Shown: piece after piece, positions 37,166 to 45,800 of the stretch | How positions within the stretch are numbered: position 1 is the stretch's first letter | Layout: each line of letters begins with the position of its first letter | Position numbers and translations under genes: made by a program | The notes under the pieces: generated by a model | Databases searched by the model: none | The model's input: the letters and a program-made list of their open reading frames with translations, nothing else | Told to the model about the DNA's origin: nothing | NCBI RefSeq assembly: GCF_004799755.1 | Contig: NZ_SLUB01000006.1 | Span: 89,112 to 153,111 of the forward strand | Source of the DNA: Bacillus timonensis | Lineage (GTDB): Bacteria > Bacillota > Bacilli > Bacillales > Bacillaceae_L | DNA: 64,000 nucleotides | Direction: 5' to 3'

Positions 37166-37178
37166 CCAAATCTCCTCC

Positions 37179-37865
37179 TTAAAATTTTAAGAGGTCTAGC
37201 CTCTTGTCCAATATGGTGATGTCTGTTCCTGTTTTCTTCTCTTTTTGTGGCAATTTGTGTAAAAAGGAATTCACAACAGCCATTTTGTTGTAAATAATCC
37301 CTTCGTCCGACGAGTCTTGGTCACTTTCTTCTTGGAACATGATCTCATCAGCAAATCCAAGTTCCACCGCTTTTTTGGAATTAAACCAGCTTTCATCATC
37401 CATCATGTGAGAGAGCTTGGTCCTTGAGAGACCTGTTTTCAGTTCATAAGCGTTAATAATACTCTCTTTTACCTCACTCAACATCTGGATTGCTTTTTTC
37501 ATTTCCGCTGTATCTCCAAAAGCGATGGTCATCGGATTATGAATCATCATCATGGAGACGGGTGACATGTAAACTTCCCCACCTGCCATCGCAATGACTG
37601 AGGCAGCACTAGCCGCAATACCATCAATCTTTACGGTTACATCCCCTTTGTAATCCATGAGCATGTTGTAAATTTGACTTGCTGCAAAAACATCGCCACC
37701 TGGTGAATTAATCCAAACGGTGATATTCCCACCATCATTGTTTAGCTCTGATTTAAACTGTTTCGGTGTTACTTCATCGCCAAACCATGATTCTTCAGCA
37801 ATGACTCCATCCAGATGAAGTGTCCTGCCGTCTTCATTCTTGACCCAATTCCAAAACTTCTTCAT
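37179..37865 (-). CDS. ClpP-like (S14) prohead protease
   Basis: The 228-residue protein has the ClpP/crotonase fold: WINSPGGDVFAASQIYNML, GIAASAASVIAMAG with the nucleophilic serine in the ASAAS turn (about 98), and SMMMIHNPM with the catalytic histidine (about 123). It lies between portal and capsid genes, where it processes the capsid precursor. The C-terminal 40 residues are a phage-specific tail. Confidence 0.93.
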   Translation of the reverse strand: MKKFWNWVKNEDGRTLHLDGVIAEESWFGDEVTPKQFKSELNNDGGNITVWINSPGGDVFAASQIYNMLMDYKGDVTVKIDGIAASAASVIAMAGGEVYMSPVSMMMIHNPMTIAFGDTAEMKKAIQMLSEVKESIINAYELKTGLSRTKLSHMMDDESWFNSKKAVELGFADEIMFQEESDQDSSDEGIIYNKMAVVNSFLHKLPQKEKKTGTDITILDKRLDLLKF

Positions 37866-37868
37866 GGC

Positions 37869-39092
37869 TTATCCCTCCTCATATTTTTCTGTCCATGCTC
37901 CGGCTTTTGACATATCAACAAAGTTCCCGTTCACTAAATATTTCGATCCACCCTGTTCTTCAGGGATTAAGTTCATCTCTTCTAGTTCTCGGATGTCATT
38001 CGCCGACATCACTCCGTTTTGCCGCATGATCTGATAGAATTGAGCTCTTGAACCTGCATCTCCTCGGAGTCGTCCATTTAGATTAAATTTGATAAAGTAC
38101 TCTTTCTTATCTGCCTCGCTTAGCAGGGCCTTCTTCATGGACTGTTCAATTCTTGTTACCCAAGGCATGATCGTATTATCGATAAAGCTAATTGATTGAT
38201 GTTCAATATTGCTAAAAGTTGCTTTATCCAAATTGGCTACAAGGTGAGGTGGAACCCGAAAGATTCTACAAATCTCTTCCGTTTGAAATTTCCTCGTTTC
38301 CAGAAACTGTGCCTGTTCTGGTGGAATACCAATACTTTGAAATTTCATCCCTTCTTCAAGGACAGCAATTCGGTGGGCATTATTAGAACCCTGATAGACC
38401 GCATTCCAGCTTTCCCGGATTTTCGATGGATCTTTAACTACACCGGGATGCTCTAATACACCACCAGGGTTTGCTCCATTAGCGAAGAACCTAGCTCCAT
38501 ACTCTTCGGTGGCAAGGGCCATCCCAATCGCATTTTTAGCCATAGCAATCGGTGAATAACCAACAAGTCCATCAAATCCAAGCCCAGGAATGTGAAGCAC
38601 TTCCTCACTTCGAAGGATGACCGAACCCGTATCTTTACGGTATTCATAGTAAAGTTCTCCCGTTGAAGTTCTGTCCACCACCATCCTGTCTGGAAGTAGA
38701 GGATAGAGAGAAAGCACATTGCCCCTGCCATCTCGGATAATCTGTGCGTAAGCATTTCCCCATAATAAAAGATGACTCATCAGTGTTTCTCTAAACACAA
38801 ACGAAGTCATCTCGGCATTTGGCTCATCATGGAGCTTGTAATATAAACTGTTTTCTACTGCTTTTTCTTTCCCATTGTCTGTGTACCTGTATAGATGTAG
38901 CGGAAGACTTGCGATGGTTTCTGCTAGAATCCTTACACAAGCATACACTGCAGTGGTCTGCATTGCTGTTCTTTCATTGACCGTTTTTCCACTTGTTGTT
39001 CCACCGAAGAAAAAGCTATAGGTACTTCCTAAAAAGCTATTTTTCGGACCAGCTCTTGATTGAAAAAGTCTTGATATAATTGGTATTTTCAT
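37869..39092 (-). CDS. HK97-family portal protein
   Basis: The 407-residue portal has the usual blocks: VNERTAMQTTAVYACVRILA (about 37-56), SFVFRETLMSHLLLWGNAYA, FKLxxxx-type LHIPGLGFDGLVGYSPIAMA, and FRVPPHLVANLDKATFSNIE near residue 290. It forms the dodecameric DNA entry ring. Its stop is three bases before the protease start. Confidence 0.95.
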   Translation of the reverse strand: MKIPIISRLFQSRAGPKNSFLGSTYSFFFGGTTSGKTVNERTAMQTTAVYACVRILAETIASLPLHLYRYTDNGKEKAVENSLYYKLHDEPNAEMTSFVFRETLMSHLLLWGNAYAQIIRDGRGNVLSLYPLLPDRMVVDRTSTGELYYEYRKDTGSVILRSEEVLHIPGLGFDGLVGYSPIAMAKNAIGMALATEEYGARFFANGANPGGVLEHPGVVKDPSKIRESWNAVYQGSNNAHRIAVLEEGMKFQSIGIPPEQAQFLETRKFQTEEICRIFRVPPHLVANLDKATFSNIEHQSISFIDNTIMPWVTRIEQSMKKALLSEADKKEYFIKFNLNGRLRGDAGSRAQFYQIMRQNGVMSANDIRELEEMNLIPEEQGGSKYLVNGNFVDMSKAGAWTEKYEEG

Positions 39093-39119
39093 TCACAAAC
39101 CTCCTCAAATGACAGCAAA

Positions 39120-40676
39120 TCATAATATCAAGATCCCTCGACCATCATAAACACTCTCTCTATTTTCATTCCGGATCGCCCGATCCAGCGCCATAATCAA
39201 AGCAACCGCACCATCAATACGTTCTGTACTTTTCTCTTTATCTGGCTTTATGTTCCCTGCTGGGTCAGTTTTAACAAAGATGTTATCCATCATCCATCGT
39301 AAAACCGGATTTCCACCGTGAACGATTCTTTTCTCAAGGGTTATCTTCATCAATTCTTTTGATGCTGGTGACATATCCTTGTATCCTTGTCCAAAAGGAA
39401 CAACGGTGAAGCCCATCCCTTCAAGGTTCTGAACCATTTGTACAGCACCCCATCTATCAAAGGCAATTTCCTTAATGTTGTACTTGGTTCCTAGTTCTTC
39501 AATGAAAGCTTCAATGAATCCGTAATGTACGACATTCCCTTCTGTCGTTTTGATATAGCCTTGTTGTTCCCAAATATCGTAAGGAACATGGTCTCTCCTC
39601 ACCCTTACTTTCAGGTTTTCATCTGGAATCCAAAAGTAAGGGAGAACAATGAACTTTTCATCTTCCATTCTTGGTGGAAACACCAAAACAAAAGCTGTAA
39701 TATCTGTTGTGCTAGAAAGATCCAGCCCGGCAAAACATTCTCTTCCTAGAAGACTGTCAAAATCAACTTGTTCATCACAAGCATCCCATTTCTCCATTTG
39801 CATCCAACGGGTGGATTGCTTCACCCATTGATTCAGTCTCAGTTGTCTAAAGATGTTTTCTTCAGCTGGATTTTCCTTTGCACTAATAAATGCATTTCTA
39901 ACTTTCTCTATGTCAATGGTATGGTCCAATGATGGATTGGCCTTATACCAGTTCTTTTCGTCAGTCCAATCATCGTCGTCTTTGATTCCGTAGATGACTG
40001 GATAAAAAGTGGGATCAATCTTTCTTCCTTCGATAATGTCTACTGCTTTTTGATGAACCTCATAACAGATTGAATTTCTGTCTGTACCTGCAGTTGTGAT
40101 TAAAAAGAACAACGGCTGAAGTCGAGCATCCCCAGAACCTTTTGTCATAACATCAAACAACTCACGGTTTGGCTGAGCATGCAATTCGTCAAAGACAACA
40201 GAATGAACATTCAGACCATGTTTCGTATAAGCTTCTGCAGATAGTACCTGATAAAAACTATTGGTAGGTTTATAGACTAGCCGTTTCATGGACATGACAG
40301 GCTTGAATCTTTTTCTAAGGGCTGGCGACTGATCCACCATCTCCACTGCAACGTCAAAAACAATCGAGGCCTGTTGCCGGTCAGAGGCACAACCATAAAC
40401 CTCTGCTCCCCATTCACCATCAGCACATGTCATTAATAAAGCTACGGCAGCGGCAATTTCACTCTTTCCATTTTTCTTTGGTATTTCAATATAGGCGGTA
40501 TTATATTGCCTATAGCCATTTTCTTTAACCGTACCAAATACATCTCGGATGATTTTATCTTGCCAAGGTAGAAGGTCGAAAGGAACCCCACGCCACTGAC
40601 CTTTTGTATGTTTTAAGCAGTTGATAAAGTTAACTGCATGCTGAGCCTTTTCCTCGTCATACACCCTTACCACCAC
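39120..40676 (-). CDS. terL: Terminase large subunit
   Basis: The 518-residue packaging motor has an N-terminal ATPase with IPKKNGKS as the Walker A-like loop (about 64-71) and VVFDELH as Walker B (about 170). A C-terminal nuclease follows with GLDLSSTTDITAF (Asp-rich motif, about 310) and further acidic residues (EIAFDRWGA). It overlaps the small subunit gene by 20 bases. It belongs to the HK97-like terminase group, which usually makes cohesive ends. Confidence 0.95.
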   Translation of the reverse strand: MVVRVYDEEKAQHAVNFINCLKHTKGQWRGVPFDLLPWQDKIIRDVFGTVKENGYRQYNTAYIEIPKKNGKSEIAAAVALLMTCADGEWGAEVYGCASDRQQASIVFDVAVEMVDQSPALRKRFKPVMSMKRLVYKPTNSFYQVLSAEAYTKHGLNVHSVVFDELHAQPNRELFDVMTKGSGDARLQPLFFLITTAGTDRNSICYEVHQKAVDIIEGRKIDPTFYPVIYGIKDDDDWTDEKNWYKANPSLDHTIDIEKVRNAFISAKENPAEENIFRQLRLNQWVKQSTRWMQMEKWDACDEQVDFDSLLGRECFAGLDLSSTTDITAFVLVFPPRMEDEKFIVLPYFWIPDENLKVRVRRDHVPYDIWEQQGYIKTTEGNVVHYGFIEAFIEELGTKYNIKEIAFDRWGAVQMVQNLEGMGFTVVPFGQGYKDMSPASKELMKITLEKRIVHGGNPVLRWMMDNIFVKTDPAGNIKPDKEKSTERIDGAVALIMALDRAIRNENRESVYDGRGILIL

Positions 40677-41139
40677 CTTGAAAGAGCATTAATTCCATCG
40701 GGTCATCTGCATCATTTGGTTTGTCAGCCACAATTCTACTTCTAGATGAAGGAGTTAATCCAAACTGCTCACAGAACCGATTCATGATCTTTAAATAGCT
40801 CTGGGCGATAGATACCTGTGGCACCTGTTGCCAATATCCTGAAGGGGTTTTGACAATGGTTCCATGTTTGGTAATAAACTCTTCTGCCTCTTTCCATCTA
40901 GCATAGGCTTGGCAATATCCCGCAAATGCAGCCATATCTACTTCCGTCAGGATTCCTAATTGCTCTAGTTGCTTGACCATTCTTCGCCACTCTTTCTTAG
41001 CTTCAGGTTCAAGCCAAGTTGGGCATCTTGGTGCTTTCTTTTCAGGTTTTGGTTCATTCTGATTCAAATCTCGCTTTCCTGGATTGCCTTCTAATGCTTT
41101 CAGTGCAGTTGGTTTTGGTTTCCTTCCACGTTGGGCCAC
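40657..41139 (-). CDS. terS: Terminase small subunit (P27 family)
   Basis: The roughly 160-residue protein starts at a GTG eight bases after GGAGG. It has the P27 pattern: RGRKPKPTALKALEGNPGKR at the N-terminus, APRCPTWLEPEAKKEWRRMV, then QLGILTEVDMAAFAGYCQAY. It recognises phage DNA for packaging and hands it to the large subunit. Confidence 0.93.
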   Translation of the reverse strand: MAQRGRKPKPTALKALEGNPGKRDLNQNEPKPEKKAPRCPTWLEPEAKKEWRRMVKQLEQLGILTEVDMAAFAGYCQAYARWKEAEEFITKHGTIVKTPSGYWQQVPQVSIAQSYLKIMNRFCEQFGLTPSSRSRIVADKPNDADDPMELMLFQGGGKGV

Positions 41140-41170
41140 AGGCGCCACCTCCTTTCAAAATTGGCATAAG

Positions 41171-41196
41171 AAAAGAGCCTACCAACTGATAGACTC
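41171..41196 (-). terminator. Terminator before the packaging/structural genes
   Basis: The minus strand shows GAGTCTA paired with TAGGCTC (one wobble), then TTTTCTT. It lies 16 bases after the 71-residue gene and may separate early from late transcription. Confidence 0.6.
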
Positions 41197-41211
41197 CAAT
41201 AATTCATGTCT

Positions 41212-41427
41212 TTAGTTCTTCCATATTTCCATCTTGAACTCGCCTTCAAAAATCATCCAGCGTACTTCCCCATCTTCAAGTTGCAGGACTAGCATACCCG
41301 GCAAAAGATACATCTCGTTTTCTTGGTACCCCGCTTCTTTCAATTCTCGCTTTTGCTGAAGCAGCAGTTCCATTCCCTTAACAGCATCAACGTTCCCTTG
41401 CAGCATCTGAACCATATCTCTGGTCAT
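41212..41427 (-). CDS. Small phage protein of unknown function
   Basis: The 71-residue protein has a helical Gln-rich first half (MVQMLQGNVDAVKGMELLLQ) and a beta second half (MLVLQLEDGEVRWMIFEGEF). The start has GGAGG nine bases upstream, placed directly after the conserved inverted repeat at 41439-41480. Family not recognised. Confidence 0.7.
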   Translation of the reverse strand: MTRDMVQMLQGNVDAVKGMELLLQQKRELKEAGYQENEMYLLPGMLVLQLEDGEVRWMIFEGEFKMEIWKN

Positions 41428-41438
41428 TCAAACAACCT

Positions 41439-41480
41439 CCCTGTGTTTTGGTATGTCTATACATCACTCTAAACACAGGG
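41439..41480 (-). promoter_or_regulatory. Conserved leader hairpin abutting a Shine-Dalgarno, copy 1
   Basis: On the minus strand CCCTGTGTTT and AAACACAGGG form perfect ten-base inverted arms around a 22-base loop, and the right arm runs directly into GGGAGG, the ribosome binding site of the gene at 41427. A closely similar element lies before 42447. Folding would hold the edge of the binding site, suggesting translational control, or the repeat may be a protein-binding operator. Confidence 0.65.
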
Positions 41481-41489
41481 ATTATCAAG

Positions 41490-41702
41490 TTAATTATCAC
41501 CTTTGATGCCTTTAAAATTGTAATTGCCCTTCTTAATTTCCTCATGCTCCGCTTTGACCGCCTCACCATAATCGGCCCGCTTGGTTTCCTCCTCCTTGCA
41601 GCTTAAGCAAAGGCAGTCTGTATTGTACATGGACATAATCCGTCCGCCTTTTAAATTGCCGCCACAGCGGTCACAGTGCGTTTGTGTGAAGAACTTATCC
41701 AT
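41490..41702 (-). CDS. Small zinc-finger-like phage protein
   Basis: The 70-residue protein has two cysteine pairs (THCDRCGGN about 9 and CLCLSCKEE about 31) that form a probable zinc ribbon, followed by a charged tail. It overlaps the end of the preceding 250-residue gene by eight bases. It often accompanies that gene type in phages and conjugative elements, as far as I recall. Role unknown. Confidence 0.7.
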   Translation of the reverse strand: MDKFFTQTHCDRCGGNLKGGRIMSMYNTDCLCLSCKEEETKRADYGEAVKAEHEEIKKGNYNFKGIKGDN

Positions 41703-42447
41703 TTGGCTCACTTACCTTTCTAAAGGCTCCGCTTCCTTCAAGGTTTTGCAAAAGTACCTTTCTCGTGGTTTTGTACCCAGGTCCATTCATCCCTAGTCTG
41801 ATCAGCCAAGTCCTGAAAGCGTATTTCGGATTGTCATCCTGAGCTCGTTTGAAAGCGGCTCGCTTTTGCTTTTTGGCATTTTGGTTGATGAATGCGGCGA
41901 GGTCTTGAAAAGCTGCAATTCTCTCTGGATCCAAGTTTTGCGTTTCTAGTTTGATAGTGAATGTTTCTTTTTCAAAGTCGAAAGTTAAGCCCGGAATCCT
42001 CTCAAGGGAAAGTTCATCAAGCGCCTTCCTAAATTCCTCAATGGTGCTTGTTTCCTTTTCATTCAAATCCTCCGGAAAGGTTTCGTCCATCAGCGGCTCG
42101 TTTGTTTCAAAGGCCATCATGATCAAGTGTTGTTTGCTATAAAGCATGTTTACTAGATTTCTTAATGTGTTTCCAGTGTGGCCCTCAAGCGGGAGCTTTA
42201 CCTCAATCCCATCCAAACCAAGAACCGCTGGCTGTTCGTCACTAGTTTCTGCTTCAGGTTCTGGCGGATTAATTATCTCTTCAAAGGTTTTTACTTCCCC
42301 GGCTGAGTTTGTGATCGTGCCCTGCCTGTCAATGGTGTAGGTTTCATCCTCGGTTATAATTTCGTAGGCAAAGGTCGGAACGTTTAAGTACTTAGGTTTC
42401 ACTCCTAAAAATTCTCCTAGTTTTTTGACCATTTCTTTTCGATCCAT
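41695..42447 (-). CDS. Phage/ICE-associated protein (often labelled virulence-related)
   Basis: The 250-residue protein starts MDRKEMVKKLGEFLGVKPKY and ends with a basic helical region (FINQNAKKQKRAAFKRAQDD, then FRTWLIRLGMNGPGYKTTRK). It is a recognisable but uncharacterised family in Bacillota mobile elements. The ATG at 42447 follows AGGAGG eight bases upstream. The leader carries the conserved hairpin at 42459-42499. Confidence 0.75.
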   Translation of the reverse strand: MDRKEMVKKLGEFLGVKPKYLNVPTFAYEIITEDETYTIDRQGTITNSAGEVKTFEEIINPPEPEAETSDEQPAVLGLDGIEVKLPLEGHTGNTLRNLVNMLYSKQHLIMMAFETNEPLMDETFPEDLNEKETSTIEEFRKALDELSLERIPGLTFDFEKETFTIKLETQNLDPERIAAFQDLAAFINQNAKKQKRAAFKRAQDDNPKYAFRTWLIRLGMNGPGYKTTRKVLLQNLEGSGAFRKVSEPNG

Positions 42448-42458
42448 TTTCATTACCT

Positions 42459-42499
42459 CCTGTGTTTTGGTGTAGTACATATATCACTCTAAACACAGG
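42459..42499 (-). promoter_or_regulatory. Conserved leader hairpin abutting a Shine-Dalgarno, copy 2
   Basis: The minus-strand arms CCTGTGTTT and AAACACAGG are perfect nine-base complements around a 23-base loop. The right arm continues into AGGAGG of the gene at 42447. Arms and the loop segment AGAGTGAT are shared with copy 1 at 41439. Confidence 0.65.
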
Positions 42500-42548
42500 T
42501 AATAGCAAGTCATTCCTGACCAAAATGCGTATATTTATAGACCAATAG

Positions 42549-42570
42549 AAAAAGGCCCAAGAAGGCCCCA
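42549..42570 (-). terminator. Weak terminator after the 104-residue gene
   Basis: The minus strand has GGCC, short loop, GGCC, then TTTTT, directly after the stop at 42573. The stem is short, so it is probably partial. Confidence 0.5.
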
Positions 42571-42572
42571 CT

Positions 42573-42887
42573 CTAATCGTTTTCAATTGCTGTGTATCTT
42601 GGATAACTATAGCCTTCGCTGTTTACTAAAACTGTTTCACCAGTTTCTTTATTGATGACTCTGATGCATCGAGTCCCCTTATTCGTATTCACTCCGCCAT
42701 CTTCGATTGTGATCCAAGGCTGGTCGTTAAAGAAGTCGTTCGCAAAGTTATGAAAATCCTTATCTTCTAACTCCACTTCTTTTGTTACGATGTATGCTTG
42801 ACCCCGCTGTCCTTGCTTAATGGCTTCTTCAGTAATTTCCTTCAGCTCAGCTAGATTACTAACTTTCCTTCCAAATAATGCTTTCAT
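42573..42887 (-). CDS. Small phage protein of unknown function
   Basis: The 104-residue protein starts MKALFGRKVSNLAELKEITE, with central VELEDKDFHNFANDFFNDQPWI and a beta-rich end (TRCIRVINKETGETVLVNSEG). The ATG at 42887 sits after GGAG at the end of the preceding gene. It resembles uncharacterised proteins of Bacillota phages. Function unknown. Confidence 0.7.
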   Translation of the reverse strand: MKALFGRKVSNLAELKEITEEAIKQGQRGQAYIVTKEVELEDKDFHNFANDFFNDQPWITIEDGGVNTNKGTRCIRVINKETGETVLVNSEGYSYPRYTAIEND

Positions 42888-42894
42888 TTCATCA

Positions 42895-43092
42895 TCACTC
42901 CACCTCAACGTATTCCATGATGATTTGGAGGGCTTCACCGTAGGAGCTTGATGCCATCACCCGCTCACTAACTTCTTTTGTTTGTTCCTCTTTTCCATCT
43001 TCTTTTAGCGCCCTGTTGACTCGTCCAAGAATAGAAAAGATATTGCCGTCTTCGCCGATAAGTTTGACTGATGGCTTTTGATTTCTTTCCAT
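42895..43092 (-). CDS. Small phage protein of unknown function
   Basis: The 65-residue acidic protein (MERNQKPSVKLIGEDGNIFS, ending YGEALQIIMEYVEVE) starts at the ATG at 43092 after GGAGG. Such genes are common next to the phage protein at 42573 and to ParB-methyltransferases. Function unknown. Confidence 0.7.
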   Translation of the reverse strand: MERNQKPSVKLIGEDGNIFSILGRVNRALKEDGKEEQTKEVSERVMASSSYGEALQIIMEYVEVE

Positions 43093-43163
43093 CACTCTGC
43101 CTCCAATCTCTTCAAGGTAGTAGCATATTGCCATACACGTTGAAGCATAGCAACTTTGTTCGT

Positions 43164-44408
43164 CTATAGTATTTCGTCTAATAAAGGTTTAGGAACATCT
43201 GAATACGATAGCTTCTCTCCGTTTCTTTCTAGATAAACATTCGCATCCGTTCCCACATGTTCGATATACCTTTTGACTATTGCATCTGTATATTTTTCAT
43301 CTAGTTCAATCGTATAGCAAATTCGGTTAATCTGTTCACAAGCCATGAGAGTGGACCCGCTTCCGCCAAAAGGATCTAACACGATGCAATTGCTCATGCT
43401 GCTATTCTGAATAGGGTAGGCGCATAGACTAACTGGTTTCATGGTTGGGTGGATTGTATTTTTAGAAGGTCTATCAAAATTCCAAATGGTGCTCTGCTTT
43501 CGATCTGCGTACCAATTGTGCTTTCCATCTTTTCTCCAGCCAAATAAAATCGGTTCATGCTTCCACTGGTAAGGACTCCTACCAAGAACCAAACTTTGCT
43601 TGGCCCAGATACAAACACCAGATAAGTAAAAGCCAGCATCCTTGAATGCCTTCCTGAAGTTATAACCTTCCGTGTCAGCATGGAACACGTAGATGGATGC
43701 ATCCTTTTCCATACTAGCAGCCATATTCTTATAGGCTTTTAGCAAGAAGTTATAAAACTCTTCATCTTTCATATTATCGTTCTGGATACTACCCGCTTGT
43801 GAAGAGTAATTTACATTATACGGAGGGTCCGTTACGACAAGATTTGCCTTCTGACCATTCATAAGAACTTCATAAACTTCCTGGTCTGTACTATCTCCAC
43901 ACACTAAACGATGTCTCCCAAGTAACCACACATCACCTTTTTGAGCTATGGCTGGTTCAGATAGCTCCTTTTCAACATCAAAATCATCTTCTTGAATGTC
44001 TTTATCATGAACCTCGTTAAACAGCTGATCGATTTCCGGTGGGTCAAAACCCGTAAAGGCAACATCGTAATCCAATGACTGTAAATCTTGAATCAGGTCA
44101 GCTAACAGCTCTTTATTCCACTCACCGCTGATTTTATTTAAAGCGATGTTTAGAGCCTTCTCTTTCGTCTTATCAACATCGATGACCACACAGTCTATTT
44201 CCGTAAAACCTAATGTCTTTAAAACGGTGATTCGTTGATGTCCTCCAATCACCGTCATATCCTGATTGACGATAACAGGCTCTACATAGCCAAACTGCTC
44301 GATACTGTTTTTAATCTTTTCAAATTCACTGTCGCCCGGTTTCAGTTTCTTCCTAGGGTTATAACTAGCAGGAATCAAATCATCAATGGGCAGCTTTTTA
44401 AATTCCAT
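43164..44408 (-). CDS. ParB-like nuclease fused to DNA methyltransferase
   Basis: The 414-residue protein has a ParB/sulfiredoxin-like domain at about 1-90 (PIDDLIPASYNPRKK, then VIGGHQRITVLKTLGF) and an N6-adenine/N4-cytosine methyltransferase at about 165-400. Its motif IV, DPPYN, precedes motif I, DPFGGSGST, the beta-class order. The ATG at 44408 has GGAG eight bases upstream. It probably modifies phage DNA against host restriction. Target sequence unknown. Confidence 0.92.
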   Translation of the reverse strand: MEFKKLPIDDLIPASYNPRKKLKPGDSEFEKIKNSIEQFGYVEPVIVNQDMTVIGGHQRITVLKTLGFTEIDCVVIDVDKTKEKALNIALNKISGEWNKELLADLIQDLQSLDYDVAFTGFDPPEIDQLFNEVHDKDIQEDDFDVEKELSEPAIAQKGDVWLLGRHRLVCGDSTDQEVYEVLMNGQKANLVVTDPPYNVNYSSQAGSIQNDNMKDEEFYNFLLKAYKNMAASMEKDASIYVFHADTEGYNFRKAFKDAGFYLSGVCIWAKQSLVLGRSPYQWKHEPILFGWRKDGKHNWYADRKQSTIWNFDRPSKNTIHPTMKPVSLCAYPIQNSSMSNCIVLDPFGGSGSTLMACEQINRICYTIELDEKYTDAIVKRYIEHVGTDANVYLERNGEKLSYSDVPKPLLDEIL

Positions 44409-44835
44409 CTTCTTCACTCCAAAATCTATATTTGATATAACAATCATGGCTGCAGAACTTCCGCTTCTTATTTCCGTAGCAACTAAAACTTCCCCCGCAT
44501 TGTGGACACGTATAGTTATAAGTAGCGGTTTCCCTTTTCTTTCGTGCCTGAGGATTTTCATTCCACCATTTACGGCGGCATTCATCTGAACAAAACTTCC
44601 GAACTCTTCCTCGACCCTTTTGCTTAAGCAGTTTACCGCAGGAGGAGCAGAGCACATGGTTTTTCATTTGTTCTTTCACATTTAATGAAACAACTTTTGC
44701 ATCGCCATCAAGGCCATTATGCTTACAAAAAATACGCACAGTATCACGGGATTTCCCCAACACTGCAGCAATCGCTTTATAGCCAACACCTTTGAGCCTT
44801 AGTGCATAGATTTGTTGTTTTTCGCCTTCAGTCAC
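44398..44835 (-). CDS. HTH and double zinc ribbon protein
   Basis: The 145-residue protein starts at a GTG (44835) eight bases after GGAG. Residues 1-45 are a resolvase/sigma-type helix-turn-helix (ALRLKGVGYKAIAAVLGKSR). Two related zinc motifs follow: CSSCGK...FCSDEC and CPQCGG...FCSHDC. It overlaps the methyltransferase by 11 bases. It is likely a DNA-binding regulator of the late region; annotations of this family as sigma-like are not strongly supported by what I see. Confidence 0.75.
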   Translation of the reverse strand: MTEGEKQQIYALRLKGVGYKAIAAVLGKSRDTVRIFCKHNGLDGDAKVVSLNVKEQMKNHVLCSSCGKLLKQKGRGRVRKFCSDECRRKWWNENPQARKKRETATYNYTCPQCGGSFSCYGNKKRKFCSHDCYIKYRFWSEEDGI

Positions 44836-44876
44836 CGCTCCCACTCCTTTCTGCGTAAACAGTATTTGAAAGGGCA

Positions 44877-44924
44877 ATAAAAAAACGCATAATTCAGCTA
44901 TTCAACAAGCCAAAACATGCGTTT
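44877..44924 (-). terminator. Terminator between HNH and methyltransferase blocks
   Basis: AAACGCAT and ATGCGTTT form perfect arms; on the minus strand the right arm continues into seven T. It lies just upstream of the gene starting at 44835. Confidence 0.75.
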
Positions 44925-45181
44925 CGTTCGTATTTTTTGTTTATCGATTAAAACTGTTAAAACCCAGTCCCGACAAGGGACGAACGCCATTTTTATCATT
45001 TCCTCAATCGTACCTTTTCGCAAAATAAAAAGTACTCCAAACCCTTACCACCATTGAGGCGAAGCTCATATTCAGTCCTTCAAGAGTAACCCCCCTTGTT
45101 TAATTCCGCGAAAATTCACGCGAAGGGGGCGCGCGGTCGCCGTATACAAGGTTGTAGAGATTCTATACCCCCTAGGGTTCG
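44925..45181. other. GC-rich non-coding region, candidate packaging (cos) site
   Basis: No gene is seen here. The right part is unusually GC-rich for this DNA. It contains inverted arms CCCCCTT (45091-45097) and AAGGGGG (45123-45129) flanking CGCG...GCG, then GCGCGCGG, and the palindrome CCCTAGGG (45170-45177). It lies directly downstream of an HNH gene and upstream of the terminase in transcription direction, where many HK97-type phages have cos. This is inferred, not shown. Confidence 0.4.
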
Positions 45182-45535
45182 TCAAAAAGAATAAATAGGA
45201 TACTGATCTTCTGTTCTTGTCTTCCGGTCGTGACATCTCTTACACAAAGATTGCCAGTTGCTTTCATCCCAGAACAGTTTCTGGTCTCCTCGGTGAGGTT
45301 TGATGTGGTCCACCACTGTTGCTTGGGTAAGCTTACCTTTTTGTTCACATCGTTTGCAAAGAGGATGGGCGTTCAAGAATCGTTTGCTCGCTTTCCTCCA
45401 GCGGTTATCATAACCACGCTCGGTGGCGTTTGCTCTATCATCTACATGAAGCTTTGCATGAAACTCACAGTACTTGTCATCCGTTAACAAAGGACAACCG
45501 TTGTGTTTGCACGGCTTCTTTGGTTTCTTTGGCAT
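45182..45535 (-). CDS. HNH endonuclease (packaging-associated)
   Basis: The 117-residue protein has the HNH fold with VVDHIKPHRGD (His-rich motif, about 73) and WQSLCKRCHDRKT (about 93-105), plus zinc cysteines (CKRC...CKRC). The ATG at 45535 has GGAG nine bases upstream. HNH proteins encoded next to terminase genes help cos cleavage in HK97-like phages. Here several genes intervene before the small terminase. Confidence 0.88.
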   Translation of the reverse strand: MPKKPKKPCKHNGCPLLTDDKYCEFHAKLHVDDRANATERGYDNRWRKASKRFLNAHPLCKRCEQKGKLTQATVVDHIKPHRGDQKLFWDESNWQSLCKRCHDRKTRTEDQYPIYSF

Positions 45536-45561
45536 TGCTCTCAACTCCGTTTAATCCAATT

Positions 45562-45594
45562 AAAAAAGCCCCGAAGGTTTGTCCTCCAAGGGCT
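45562..45594 (-). terminator. Terminator upstream of the HNH gene
   Basis: The minus strand shows AGCCCTTGGAGG and ACCTTCGGGGCT as a stem around a short loop, then six T. It sits between the reversed HEPN gene and HNH. Confidence 0.8.
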
Positions 45595-45800
45595 GTATCA
45601 TTCTATTTCTACAGCTTATACTCTATCACAGGGATAGGGTGGCTTATAATGGCTTTTCATGGCGTGTTTTTATTTAATGAAAATATATAAAAGAAAGTGT
45701 AACATCCAGGCATTATTTTTATATTTTTTTAAAGGAATTTATCTATTGATGTCGAAGCATATAATAACCTCAATTTTAACCTCGAAAGGAGCGCCTCACT

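Noticed and set aside
42520..42545. TGCGTATATTTATA resembles the minus strand of the J element end
   Set aside because: Two mismatches in fourteen bases and no flanking similarity; AT-rich chance match.
44700..44745. AAAAAATACGC inside the HTH/zinc protein gene resembles part of the J element end
   Set aside because: It matches only about eleven bases, lacks the CGCCGTGAGG part, and lies in coding sequence; probably chance.
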